Source: an uncultured Clostridia bacterium (GTDB taxonomy: Bacteria; Bacillota; Clostridia; Peptostreptococcales; Anaerovoracaceae). Taken from it: DNA of 8,874 nt. Below the pieces are notes generated by a model. The model ran no database searches, had not been told where the DNA came from, and saw nothing but the letters and a program-made list of their open reading frames with translations. A program made the translations under genes and the position numbers. Position 1 is the first letter of the stretch, and each line of letters begins with the position of its first letter. The stretch covers positions 1-8,874 of the forward strand of contig CAKQVC010000066.1 of assembly GCA_934277655.1 (NCBI GenBank), in the 5' to 3' direction. Positions 1 to 6,200 of this stretch are shown here, piece by piece.

Positions 1-73
1 GCCTTGCCCTGCCCTGCCGGATACCTTCTTCATTTTCGTCAAACATTTAGTATAATTTCTTTAGTTTCTCCGA

Positions 74-101
74 TTGACAATACTATATATGGTGGTATAA
101 T
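74..101 (+). promoter_or_regulatory. Strong sigma-A promoter of the NrdD-tail-like gene
   Basis: The -35 TTGACA (74-79) and -10 TATAAT (96-101) both match the sigma-A consensus perfectly, with a 16-bp spacer and a TGG extended -10 at 93-95. Transcription would start near 108, giving a leader of about 125 nt before the ATG at 233. Such a strong core promoter would need repression to be controlled, which fits the operator-like sequence that fills the spacer. A second TATAAT at 51-56 lacks a good -35. Confidence 0.85.
80..95 (+). promoter_or_regulatory. Candidate NrdR box in the promoter spacer
   Basis: The 16 bases ATACTATATATGGTGG lie exactly between the -35 and -10 hexamers. Against the NrdR-box consensus as I recall it (acaCwAtATaTwGtgt) they match 13 of 16 positions, including every strongly conserved one. 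NrdR is a zinc-finger/ATP-cone repressor of ribonucleotide reductase genes that responds to dATP/ATP, and bound here it would block RNA polymerase. NrdR boxes usually come in pairs about two or three helical turns apart. Only weak partners are visible, at 100-115 (about 10/16) and 47-62 (about 9/16). The adjacent gene encodes an NrdD-like tail, which supports the call. Confidence 0.6.
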
Positions 102-232
102 AATTTATAGTTTATTAAGGTAACAGCATGCATGACGAGAGTGTCAGATTTCATGCTTTTCCTTTCATTTTACATATTATCTATAATGCAAAAATACAGA
201 CTAATCAAAATTTCAAATCAGGAGGCAGTAGT

Positions 233-511
233 ATGAGTGTTTCGATTACAGGCAATGCGCCGTTGAAAGAATGTCAGGCGTACGTAAATTATTTAGAAAA
301 AAAATATAATAGAAAGTTAAAAACATTGGATATTAAGATTGACGGTGACTATGCAGACTTAAACTATGAATTCGAGCAGGTACCGTTCGAACGGATCCGC
401 AGAATTACCGGCTATCTGGTTGGAACCATGGATCACTGGAACTCCGGCAAACGTGCTGAAGAAGCCGACCGTGTAAAGCACAGCGTGTCCTCAGGCTTCG
501 AGCAGCTGTAA
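233..511 (+). CDS. Small stand-alone NrdD C-terminal-like (glycyl-radical-loop) protein
   Basis: This 92-residue protein ends in a block (about residues 55-83) with the order RRITGYLVGT, WNSGKRAEE, DRVKH. It resembles the extreme C-terminus of anaerobic ribonucleoside-triphosphate reductase NrdD, where the Gly of the GYL motif carries the catalytic radical; here that Gly is residue 60. The distance from this Gly to RVKH and to the C-terminus is nearly the same as in E. coli NrdD as I recall it. The reductase barrel, ATP cone and four-Cys zinc site are absent, and the only Cys is C14, so it cannot be a reductase by itself. Residues 1-54 look like a small alpha/beta domain that I do not recognise. 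The start at 233 follows AGGAGG (220-225) by 7 nt. An in-frame ATG at 128 (AAGG at 117-120) would add 35 residues that look like leader sequence. It is monocistronic, with its own promoter, candidate NrdR box and terminator. Function is unknown; repair part or modulator of NrdD is inference. Confidence 0.8.
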   Translation: MSVSITGNAPLKECQAYVNYLEKKYNRKLKTLDIKIDGDYADLNYEFEQVPFERIRRITGYLVGTMDHWNSGKRAEEADRVKHSVSSGFEQL

Positions 512-553
512 GACAAGAGTTGTTGGCAAATCCGCAGATCTACGAATTTTAAC

Positions 554-605
554 AAAACAGCGATTTCTGATCAAACTGATATCAAAAATCGCTGTTTTTT
601 TCTTT
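554..605 (+). terminator. Intrinsic terminator after the NrdD-tail-like gene
   Basis: AAAACAGCGATTT (554-566) pairs perfectly with AAATCGCTGTTTT (586-598), a 13-bp stem. The loop can pair further through TGAT (568-571) and ATCA (581-584). Seven T residues (595-601), then CTTT, follow on the plus strand. On the minus strand the stem ends in TTTT followed by GTTAAAATT, so it may also stop transcripts of the convergent gene at 700-1080. Confidence 0.88.
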
Positions 606-615
606 CCTCTATACC

Positions 616-649
616 TGCAGGGCTGAACTGCAAACTGTTCAGCCCTGCA
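616..649. repeat. Perfect 13-bp inverted repeat, GC-rich hairpin
   Basis: TGCAGGGCTGAAC (616-628) is the exact reverse complement of GTTCAGCCCTGCA (637-649), with an 8-nt loop. It lies between two convergent genes but has no T-tract on either strand, so it is not a classical intrinsic terminator. It could be an RNA 3'-end stabiliser on either transcript, a protein site, or a copy of a dispersed palindromic repeat. The rest of the 512-699 gap holds only the terminator at 554 and nothing else recognisable. Confidence 0.75.
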
Positions 650-699
650 CATCCGGGTATCTATAATGATACTGCAATAGCTTCATGTAAAACAGTTGC

Positions 700-1080
700 C
701 TACTCTGTTTTCGATGCATCTTCTGCTTCAACCGTTTCTGCTACTTCCGGTTCCGCTACAAAAGCATCTTCTGTTTCATCGTCTGCTTTCGTAAAAATTC
801 CGGTAAGATCTTCGCCATGCTTCTTGGCTTCTTCCTCAAGCTTTGCAATTTCGGAAAGATGATGAGAAACTTCACTGCAAAGCTGTCCGATCTTTACGTC
901 ATCCAGCGTCTCTCCATTTTTTCTTGCCTGGAAAACATAATCTCCCAATGCTTCCTTTGCATCCTTCACTCTGCCCTTTTCAAGAACAATTTTCCCTTTT
1001 GCCTTGCCATAGTCAAAAGTTCCTCCTGCAACTTCTCCGAATTTTCCTGCTACTTGTCCTAATTTGTCCATAAAAGCCAT
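700..1080 (-). CDS. Small coiled-coil protein with acidic tail, unknown function
   Basis: The protein has 126 residues. Residues 1-30 are glycine- and lysine-rich with an amphipathic pattern (MAFMDKLGQVAGKFGEVAGG). Residues about 30-88 are predicted by eye to be two long charged helices, probably a helical hairpin or coiled coil. Residues 99-126 form a strongly acidic, Ala/Glu/Val-rich tail. The order, a DKL-type N-terminus followed by a K/E-rich helical pair with a GE-L-D turn, recalls small Firmicutes proteins that often end in a two-CxxC zinc ribbon. This one has a single Cys (C68) and an acidic tail instead. There is no signal peptide or membrane segment, so it is likely cytoplasmic. AGGAGG on the minus strand (1091-1096) lies 10 nt from the ATG, supporting the start. 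It is divergent from the PLP enzyme gene. I do not know its function. Confidence 0.8.
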   Translation of the reverse strand: MAFMDKLGQVAGKFGEVAGGTFDYGKAKGKIVLEKGRVKDAKEALGDYVFQARKNGETLDDVKIGQLCSEVSHHLSEIAKLEEEAKKHGEDLTGIFTKADDETEDAFVAEPEVAETVEAEDASKTE

Positions 1081-1195
1081 AATTTCCGAGCCTCCTTCTG
1101 TATTTACCGCGCAGAACCATGTGCCTCAGGGGGATCATCTCCCATTTCTCTTATGCACTTTTTGATTCTTTTCTGCGTTTTTCATCTTTTCTATG

Positions 1196-1224
1196 TTTAT
1201 ATTTTATCACGATTATGTTACAAT
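1196..1224 (+). promoter_or_regulatory. Candidate promoter of the PLP enzyme gene
   Basis: TTTATA (1196-1201), a 17-bp spacer and TACAAT (1219-1224) with the extended -10 triplet TGT (1216-1218). Transcription would start near 1231, about 30 nt before the ATG at 1261, leaving room for only the ribosome binding site. Confidence 0.6.
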
Positions 1225-1229
1225 GAAAA
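1201..1229 (-). promoter_or_regulatory. Candidate promoter of the coiled-coil gene
   Basis: Read on the minus strand, TTTTCA (1224-1229) is separated by 17 bp from TAAAAT (1201-1206), which is preceded by the extended -10 triplet TGA (1207-1209). Transcription would start near 1194, giving a leader of about 114 nt before the ATG at 1080. The -35 is only 4/6, so the call rests on the extended -10. It overlaps almost entirely with the plus-strand promoter. Confidence 0.5.
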
Positions 1230-1260
1230 TATATATTTTAAAAAATTTAGGAGGAACATT

Positions 1261-2331
1261 ATGCTTCTGGGACATGAAAAAGTACCTTTTTTATATCTTC
1301 CGACCCCTTTAGAACATCTGGAGAACATGTCGAAAGATCTGGGAATCAATTTATATATCAAACGTGACGATCTGACGCCCCTTGCTATGGGCGGCAATAA
1401 GCTGAGAAAGCTGGAATATCTTCTCGCTGATGCGAAAAAAAAAGGTGCAACTATGCTTCTTACAGTAGGCGGTGCACAGACCAACCATGGGCGTCTGACT
1501 CTTGCAGTTGCCAGAAAATATGGTTTAAAAGGTGCGATCGTCTGTATCGACGAATATCCCGGCGAACTGTCCGCAAACCTTCTGCTTGACGGCATGATGG
1601 GCTGCGATGTATGGCTGAGAAAAGAAGACCCTACCGGTCAGAAATCTGAAAGCCAGCTTTTTGATGAAACCGTTGCTGAAGTTACTGCACGCTATGAAGC
1701 GCGCGGCGAAAAAGTTTACTTTATTCCGATCGGTGGTTCCAATGAACTTGGAATCCTCGGTTATTACGAATGTGCCATGGAACTTGCTAAGCAGGCGGGG
1801 GAAATGGGTCTGATCAACGGAACTAACCCTAAAAATTTCCCAAGAATTGTTTCTACTGTAGGCAGCATGGGAACATATATGGGTCTGTTTACCGGCATAT
1901 TAATGGAAGACCTGCCTCTGCGTCTGACCGGCATCGGCATTTCCCCAAAAGCACCTAGCTTGAACGCTTATGCGAAGAAATACTTTGACAGAGTGTGCAG
2001 CTTCTTTCATCTGGATGAAGAAAAAACAGGTCATGTGACTGAAAGCTCCTTTGATCTGACCGATAAATATGACCGTGGTGCATACAACAATCCATGCAAA
2101 GAAGTCCGGGAAGCTATGTACCGCATGGCTGAGAGAGAAGCCCTAATTCTGGATCCATGTTATACAGGAAAATGCTTTGCGGGGCTTGAAGAAATGGTTG
2201 CAAACGGTGAAATCGAAAAAGGCGAAACGGTCATTTTCCTGCACACCGGTGGTGCTCCCGGAATTAATACACCGTTCCACAGAATCGAAATTGAGAAGGA
2301 ACGTGAAAAGTTCATCCACATTCTCGACTGA
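1261..2331 (+). CDS. dcyD: PLP-dependent D-cysteine desulfhydrase family enzyme
   Basis: The 356-residue product belongs to the fold-type II PLP family shared by D-cysteine desulfhydrase (D-cysteine to pyruvate, sulfide and ammonia) and ACC deaminase. GGNKLRKLE carries the Schiff-base Lys47, GGAQTNH (70-76) is the substrate-binding loop, IGGSNELG (157-164) and GSMGT (201-205) are the cofactor phosphate region, and DPCYTGK (298-304) and HTGG (328-331) line the active site. As I recall the family, ACC deaminases have Glu and Leu where this protein has Thr302 and Thr329, and desulfhydrases have Thr/Thr, so desulfhydrase is favoured. Thr74 replaces the more usual Ser of QSNH, so another beta-substituted D-amino acid is possible. 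The start at 1261 follows AGGAGG (1249-1254) by 6 nt. An upstream in-frame ATG at 1153 would run through the promoter and is rejected. It likely acts in the cytoplasm in D-amino-acid or sulfur use. Confidence 0.85.
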   Translation: MLLGHEKVPFLYLPTPLEHLENMSKDLGINLYIKRDDLTPLAMGGNKLRKLEYLLADAKKKGATMLLTVGGAQTNHGRLTLAVARKYGLKGAIVCIDEYPGELSANLLLDGMMGCDVWLRKEDPTGQKSESQLFDETVAEVTARYEARGEKVYFIPIGGSNELGILGYYECAMELAKQAGEMGLINGTNPKNFPRIVSTVGSMGTYMGLFTGILMEDLPLRLTGIGISPKAPSLNAYAKKYFDRVCSFFHLDEEKTGHVTESSFDLTDKYDRGAYNNPCKEVREAMYRMAEREALILDPCYTGKCFAGLEEMVANGEIEKGETVIFLHTGGAPGINTPFHRIEIEKEREKFIHILD

Positions 2332-2342
2332 CGTGCAGCAGG

Positions 2343-2389
2343 CTTTCAGAATCTCCGCCTGAAAGTCTTGCTTACTTCGTATTTCAGGC
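2343..2389 (+). repeat. Two competing hairpins in the 3' untranslated region
   Basis: CTTTCAG (2343-2349) pairs with CTGAAAG (2359-2365), a 7-bp stem. The segment GCCTGAAA (2357-2364), overlapping the second arm, pairs equally with TTTCAGGC (2382-2389), an 8-bp stem. Only one can form at a time. They start just past the stop codon of the PLP gene and precede the terminator. Neither has a T-tract. Confidence 0.5.
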
Positions 2390-2410
2390 AATATGATACA
2401 TAATCTAAAA

Positions 2411-2489
2411 CCCCGGAAAAGTCTTTCTGCCATATCAGACTATATCTGAATATATCAGAAGTATCTCTTCCGGGGATTTTTCTTTTTTT
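2411..2489 (+). terminator. Terminator between convergent genes
   Basis: CCCCGGAA (2411-2418) pairs perfectly with TTCCGGGG (2468-2475), followed by A and TTTTTCTTTTTTT (2477-2489). The 49-nt loop holds a smaller hairpin, TCTGA (2445-2449) with TCAGA (2455-2459). On the minus strand the stem is followed by TTTTAGATTA, so it may also end the acyl-CoA synthetase transcript, less efficiently. The loop is longer than usual, but the GC stem and T-rich tail are convincing. Confidence 0.75.
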
Positions 2490-2532
2490 GAACCTTCATC
2501 AAAAAGCCAGGCGAATTCTCCTTAAGAATGCA

Positions 2533-4458
2533 CTATTGCTTGCTGCTTGCTTCTGTTTCTGCCGCAGGCATTTCCTTAGCTTCGTTGTTTGCCAGTTCCG
2601 CAAAGCGCTTGATCTTCATCGTGCTGGTCTTTTCAAACTGACCGGTTTTGATCTCCAGTTTGCGGATGCACTTGTAATTCGACAGCTTTCTGTTTACCTG
2701 CTTGATCTGGTTCCAGATGATCTTGTAGATTTCTTCTTCCGTGAACGGAACTGTCGGGTCTTTCTTGTCTGCCTTGTGCAGATTGTCGATTTCCTCATAA
2801 TTTGGAATGACTCTGGCCGTGATGATCAGTTCCTTTTCGCCGGCAACTTCCTTGCCGTAAACCATGGATTCTGCAATTTCCGGGACTTTAGAAAGCAGTG
2901 TTTCTACCTCTTCAGGATATATGTTCTTACCGTTCTGAGTAACGATAACATTTTTGCTACGACCGGTAATATAAATGAAACCATCCTCATCCATATAACC
3001 TACATCGCCGGAATTAAACCAACCGTCTTCCATAACCGAAGCAGTCGCTTCCGGATCTTCATAATATCCGAGCATAACGGTCTGACCTTTTATGAGGATT
3101 TCCCCTTCGCCACGTTCATTCGGGTTCTTGATCTTGATGTCATCTCCATGAACCGCTTTTCCTGCAGATCCAACTCTCATATCAAAATCAGGCGTTAATG
3201 CCGCGATCGGAGCAGTTTCTGTCAGTCCATAACCTTGAAGGAATGTAAATCCGATGTCTACCAGCCACTTTCCTACTGCTGGGTCTATCGGGGCTGCTGC
3301 CGAAACGATGATTTTCAGCTTGCCGCCAAGGCTTTCATAAATGTCCTTGAATACTTTTTTCTTAACATCAATCCCCACGTTACGCAGTCCATTAGTCAGG
3401 CGAATCATAGATTTTACCATGGAAGCCTTTCCGCTCTTGTCAATATTTTTCTGGATTTTTTTATGCAGGGTCTCGATCAAAAGGGGAACAGCAATCATCG
3501 CAGTCGGCTGCGTTGCCTGCATATCACTTACGATATGTTTCAGTCCCTGACAAACTGTGATGGATGCACCCACTGCCATCGGAAGTAAAAATCCAATAGT
3601 CGATTCGTATGTATGGTGCAACGGCAGAACCGAGAACAGTCTGTCCTCCTCCGTCAGCTTTACAAACGGCGTAACTGCATTGATATTGGCTGCCAGATTG
3701 CGGTTGCAGATCATAACCCCCTTCGCTGCAGAAGTCGTTCCGCTGGTAAAGATCAGTACCGCAAACGCATCCGGATCCAGCTGTTTATTCATCAGGCTTG
3801 TATCACCAAGATCTGTAAACACCTTGCCCTCATCTTTGAGGAAATCAAAGCCCACAAAGGCTCCATCCTCATGATAATCTGCCTTCATTTCAATGGCAAA
3901 CTGGATATTCGGGCAGTGTGCCATTGCCTTTTTCACAGAATCTTTTTTCTTCGGCGAAAAAATGATTGCTTTCGCACCGGAACGTCTCATCAGATTTTCC
4001 AGTTCGTTATCCGGCAGTTCCTTATCAGTCGGAACTGCAATTCCTGCCCCGCAGAGCAGAGCTGTGTAAGATACATACCAGTCATAGGTCGTCTCACCGA
4101 TGATCATGACTTTTTCGCCCTCTAAATTAAGCACTCTGGTAAGGGCTGTTCCAAAGTTGATCACATCTTCGCGGAACTGTCCATAAGTAATCTTTTCAAA
4201 ACCGATCTTGCGGTTAAAAGTTTCCAGAATAAAAGTTCTATCCTTGTACAAACGGGTTGACCGGTCAAAAAACTCTTTGACTGTCTTATAGTCCGTTCCC
4301 GGATAGCACTGGTCATCTCCCTTGTGCTCCAATTTTACTTTTAACGAATCTATATTTTTTTCGGCATATTCTGATTTTAATTCCTCCAGATTTCCAACTT
4401 CCTGCATCTTGTATTTCGGAAGCTTAAAGTCCGGTATTTTCTTTAAAAGTCTGGCCAT
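2533..4458 (-). CDS. Long-chain acyl-CoA synthetase (AMP-binding family)
   Basis: The 641-residue ANL-superfamily ligase activates a fatty acid with ATP to acyl-AMP and then transfers it to CoA. Motifs in order: P-loop TSGTTSAAKGV (238-248), LPLHHTYE (278-285), YGLTE (410-414), SGDVGYMDEDG (483-493), GRSKNVIV with QNGKNIYPEEVE (499-519), and a C-terminal STMKIKR whose Lys615 aligns with the adenylation-catalysing lysine. Length and the LPLHHTYE block fit long-chain fatty acyl-CoA ligases better than short-chain acetate enzymes, but substrate chain length cannot be read from sequence. The P-loop has S-A-A where the family usually has G-x-P/S. There is no signal peptide; a peripheral membrane location is likely. 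The start at 4458 is chosen because AAGGAG (4465-4470, minus strand) lies 6 nt upstream; an in-frame ATG at 4524 would add 22 Lys-rich residues without a good site. It lies 179 bp downstream of spoVAF. Confidence 0.88.
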   Translation of the reverse strand: MARLLKKIPDFKLPKYKMQEVGNLEELKSEYAEKNIDSLKVKLEHKGDDQCYPGTDYKTVKEFFDRSTRLYKDRTFILETFNRKIGFEKITYGQFREDVINFGTALTRVLNLEGEKVMIIGETTYDWYVSYTALLCGAGIAVPTDKELPDNELENLMRRSGAKAIIFSPKKKDSVKKAMAHCPNIQFAIEMKADYHEDGAFVGFDFLKDEGKVFTDLGDTSLMNKQLDPDAFAVLIFTSGTTSAAKGVMICNRNLAANINAVTPFVKLTEEDRLFSVLPLHHTYESTIGFLLPMAVGASITVCQGLKHIVSDMQATQPTAMIAVPLLIETLHKKIQKNIDKSGKASMVKSMIRLTNGLRNVGIDVKKKVFKDIYESLGGKLKIIVSAAAPIDPAVGKWLVDIGFTFLQGYGLTETAPIAALTPDFDMRVGSAGKAVHGDDIKIKNPNERGEGEILIKGQTVMLGYYEDPEATASVMEDGWFNSGDVGYMDEDGFIYITGRSKNVIVTQNGKNIYPEEVETLLSKVPEIAESMVYGKEVAGEKELIITARVIPNYEEIDNLHKADKKDPTVPFTEEEIYKIIWNQIKQVNRKLSNYKCIRKLEIKTGQFEKTSTMKIKRFAELANNEAKEMPAAETEASSKQ

Positions 4459-4535
4459 AAAAATCTCCTTGTTTTTCTTCCATCCGGCTGCAGAATTTTT
4501 CTTTTTCCGGTCGGACGTCATCAACTTTTTTACTC

Positions 4536-4565
4536 ATTGTATCATGCTTTTCTTTCTAAAATCAA
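4536..4565 (-). promoter_or_regulatory. Candidate promoter of the acyl-CoA synthetase gene
   Basis: On the minus strand TTGATT (4560-4565), an 18-bp spacer and TACAAT (4536-4541) preceded by TGA give a good sigma-A site with extended -10. Transcription would start near 4530, about 70 nt before the ATG at 4458. The synthetase can therefore be expressed in growing cells independently of the sporulation gene upstream. No terminator hairpin was seen between the two genes (4459-4637). Confidence 0.65.
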
Positions 4566-4637
4566 CCGCTTTTCCTTTTTTTCACACATTCTACAAGTTT
4601 ATGTCTGTGTATTCATCCTTTTCTCTCAGGCTGCTTG

Positions 4638-6200
4638 CTATTTTCGCGTGCGGAAAATCAACCGTTTCAGCACTTTTGCATCCAGTGGGATCAGCGGATA
4701 CAGATAACACGTCCCGGAAAGAGTCTTTGTCGTTCCCATGACCAGAATGCTGACTGCAGCTGCCCCGATAATCCCTCCGATGCCCAGAACCTGTGCTCCT
4801 GTCAACATCAGGATCCTGCAGAACTTCATTGCATAAGAAAGCTCAATGCTTGGCTGCGTAAACGATGCTAATGCTACAACTGCCATGCAGAGAATTGTCT
4901 GCGGAATGAACCATCCGGAGCTGATGCTGAACTCACCTAAAATCAATGCTCCGATTACCGATAGCGACATTCCCAGTGATGTCGGCGTATTCAGAGATGC
5001 AAGCTTCAGTGCATCAATAGCTAATTCCAAAAGCATAAACTGCCAGAAAATCGGAATGACATAATTCTCTTCCGGCACGAAAAAACGAAGCACCGCCGGC
5101 GTGAACCATTCATATTCCACCATCAGGACATAAACCGGCGTCAGGAAAAGGATCACAACAAAATTTAAAATCCGAAGCAAACGAAAATAGTTGCCCGTCA
5201 GCTGCGGAAAGTAGTAGTCGTCCACATCCTGAAAAAATTCAAAGACACTGACCGGAATCATCATGATCGTCGGCGAATTATCGGTAATTAAAACCACTTT
5301 TCCTTCCTCTACATGGGCCGCCGCCACATCCGGTCGCTGCGTATAGCGTACACGCGGGAACGGATTCAGCCCGTTTTTTATATGAAAAGTTTCCTGCAGA
5401 TGTTCCAGAAGACTCTGATCCCCCACAGTCAGCTCATCAAAAGCTCCTTCCTTTATTTTTTCCAAAGCGCTTTCCAGTTTTTTTACGAACTTCATATCTG
5501 CCCGGTCTTTCATATAGCAGACTGCCACATCCGACTTACTGTCAGTACCCACATTAAACACCTTAAAGATCAGGTTGTTGCTGCGCAGCCTGCGGCGGAT
5601 CATTGCCACGTTTTCCATCAGATTTTCTGTGAATCCATCCTTAGCTCCCCGAAGGGTCTTTTCCTTTTCCGGCTCTTCCACCGACCTTCCCGGATAGTCT
5701 CTGACATCCATGATGATGATCTTATCCAGTCCCTCCACGATCAGTGGCACCAGCCCCGCATAAAGCTTCGGCAGCACCTGCAGATAACTGTCATAGGCTT
5801 TCCTTCTGCATTCTGTTTCTATTTCATTCTCTTTACTGTCTTTCTTAGCAGCCTTTCCATCATCCTTATCGGTTTTATCGATGCTTCCCTTTTCTGTTCT
5901 GACCGCTTTCAACTCCCCTTCTTCCGAGGGCTTCGGCTCGATCACGCTGGCATCCATAAACGGCAGTGCCGTCTCTATAAACTTCTGACTTTCTGACAAA
6001 TTTTCCATAGTATCCGGTGTTACCGCCAGCAGATAGTTCAGCAGCAGCTGTCCCTTTTCCCCATCATGCAGACCATCCACAAAATACATCACAGCCTGCC
6101 GCCCACCTATCCGAATCTTACGTTCGATCAAGTCAAAACACTCTCCCAACGGTAGCTCTTTTCTGCAAATTTTCAGATACTCTTCAAATACATTGGACAC
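4638..6200 (-). CDS. spoVAF: SpoVAF-like spore germination protein (GerA family)
   Basis: The 520-residue GerA-family membrane protein has an N-terminal soluble domain (about 1-335) and a C-terminal membrane domain with about five hydrophobic segments (near 343-361, 380-398, 412-425, 432-448, 462-490). PLGECFDLIERKIRIGGR (17-34), YFVDGLHDG (39-47), MDVRDYPGRSVEEP (164-177), YTQRPDVAAAHVEEGK (286-301) and a C-terminal YLYPLIPLDAKVLKR (499-513) are SpoVAF-like; typical GerAA germinant-receptor subunits end differently. In Bacillus, SpoVAF is a spore inner-membrane protein that assembles with FigP/YqhR into an ion channel enhancing germination. Residues about 88-133 are a Lys/Asp/Glu-rich segment that looks like an insertion in the soluble domain. 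The start is GTG (6198-6200) after AGAGAGGCGGAG. Usually spoVAF lies in the spoVA operon; no other spoVA gene is present here, so this copy is separate. Confidence 0.85.
   Translation of the reverse strand: MSNVFEEYLKICRKELPLGECFDLIERKIRIGGRQAVMYFVDGLHDGEKGQLLLNYLLAVTPDTMENLSESQKFIETALPFMDASVIEPKPSEEGELKAVRTEKGSIDKTDKDDGKAAKKDSKENEIETECRRKAYDSYLQVLPKLYAGLVPLIVEGLDKIIIMDVRDYPGRSVEEPEKEKTLRGAKDGFTENLMENVAMIRRRLRSNNLIFKVFNVGTDSKSDVAVCYMKDRADMKFVKKLESALEKIKEGAFDELTVGDQSLLEHLQETFHIKNGLNPFPRVRYTQRPDVAAAHVEEGKVVLITDNSPTIMMIPVSVFEFFQDVDDYYFPQLTGNYFRLLRILNFVVILFLTPVYVLMVEYEWFTPAVLRFFVPEENYVIPIFWQFMLLELAIDALKLASLNTPTSLGMSLSVIGALILGEFSISSGWFIPQTILCMAVVALASFTQPSIELSYAMKFCRILMLTGAQVLGIGGIIGAAAVSILVMGTTKTLSGTCYLYPLIPLDAKVLKRLIFRTRK

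Noticed and set aside
1..20. Short CCCTG tandem repeats at the left edge
   Set aside because: Only about three imperfect units; too short and cut by the window edge to interpret.
662..667. Plus-strand TATAAT between the palindrome and the coiled-coil gene
   Set aside because: No -35 at a proper distance and no plus-strand gene downstream until 1261.
1153..1260. Upstream in-frame extension of the PLP enzyme starting at 1153
   Set aside because: It would run through the promoter, has no ribosome binding site, and the family N-terminus matches the start at 1261 behind AGGAGG.
2488..3198. Long plus-strand open frame opposite the acyl-CoA synthetase (also 3613-4125)
   Set aside because: Antisense shadows of a clearly conserved gene; Cys/Phe/Arg-rich composition, no ribosome binding site and no recognisable domain.
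5313..5996. 227-codon plus-strand open frame opposite spoVAF
   Set aside because: Antisense shadow with His/Phe-rich composition and no start signal; the minus-strand frame carries the conserved GerA motifs.
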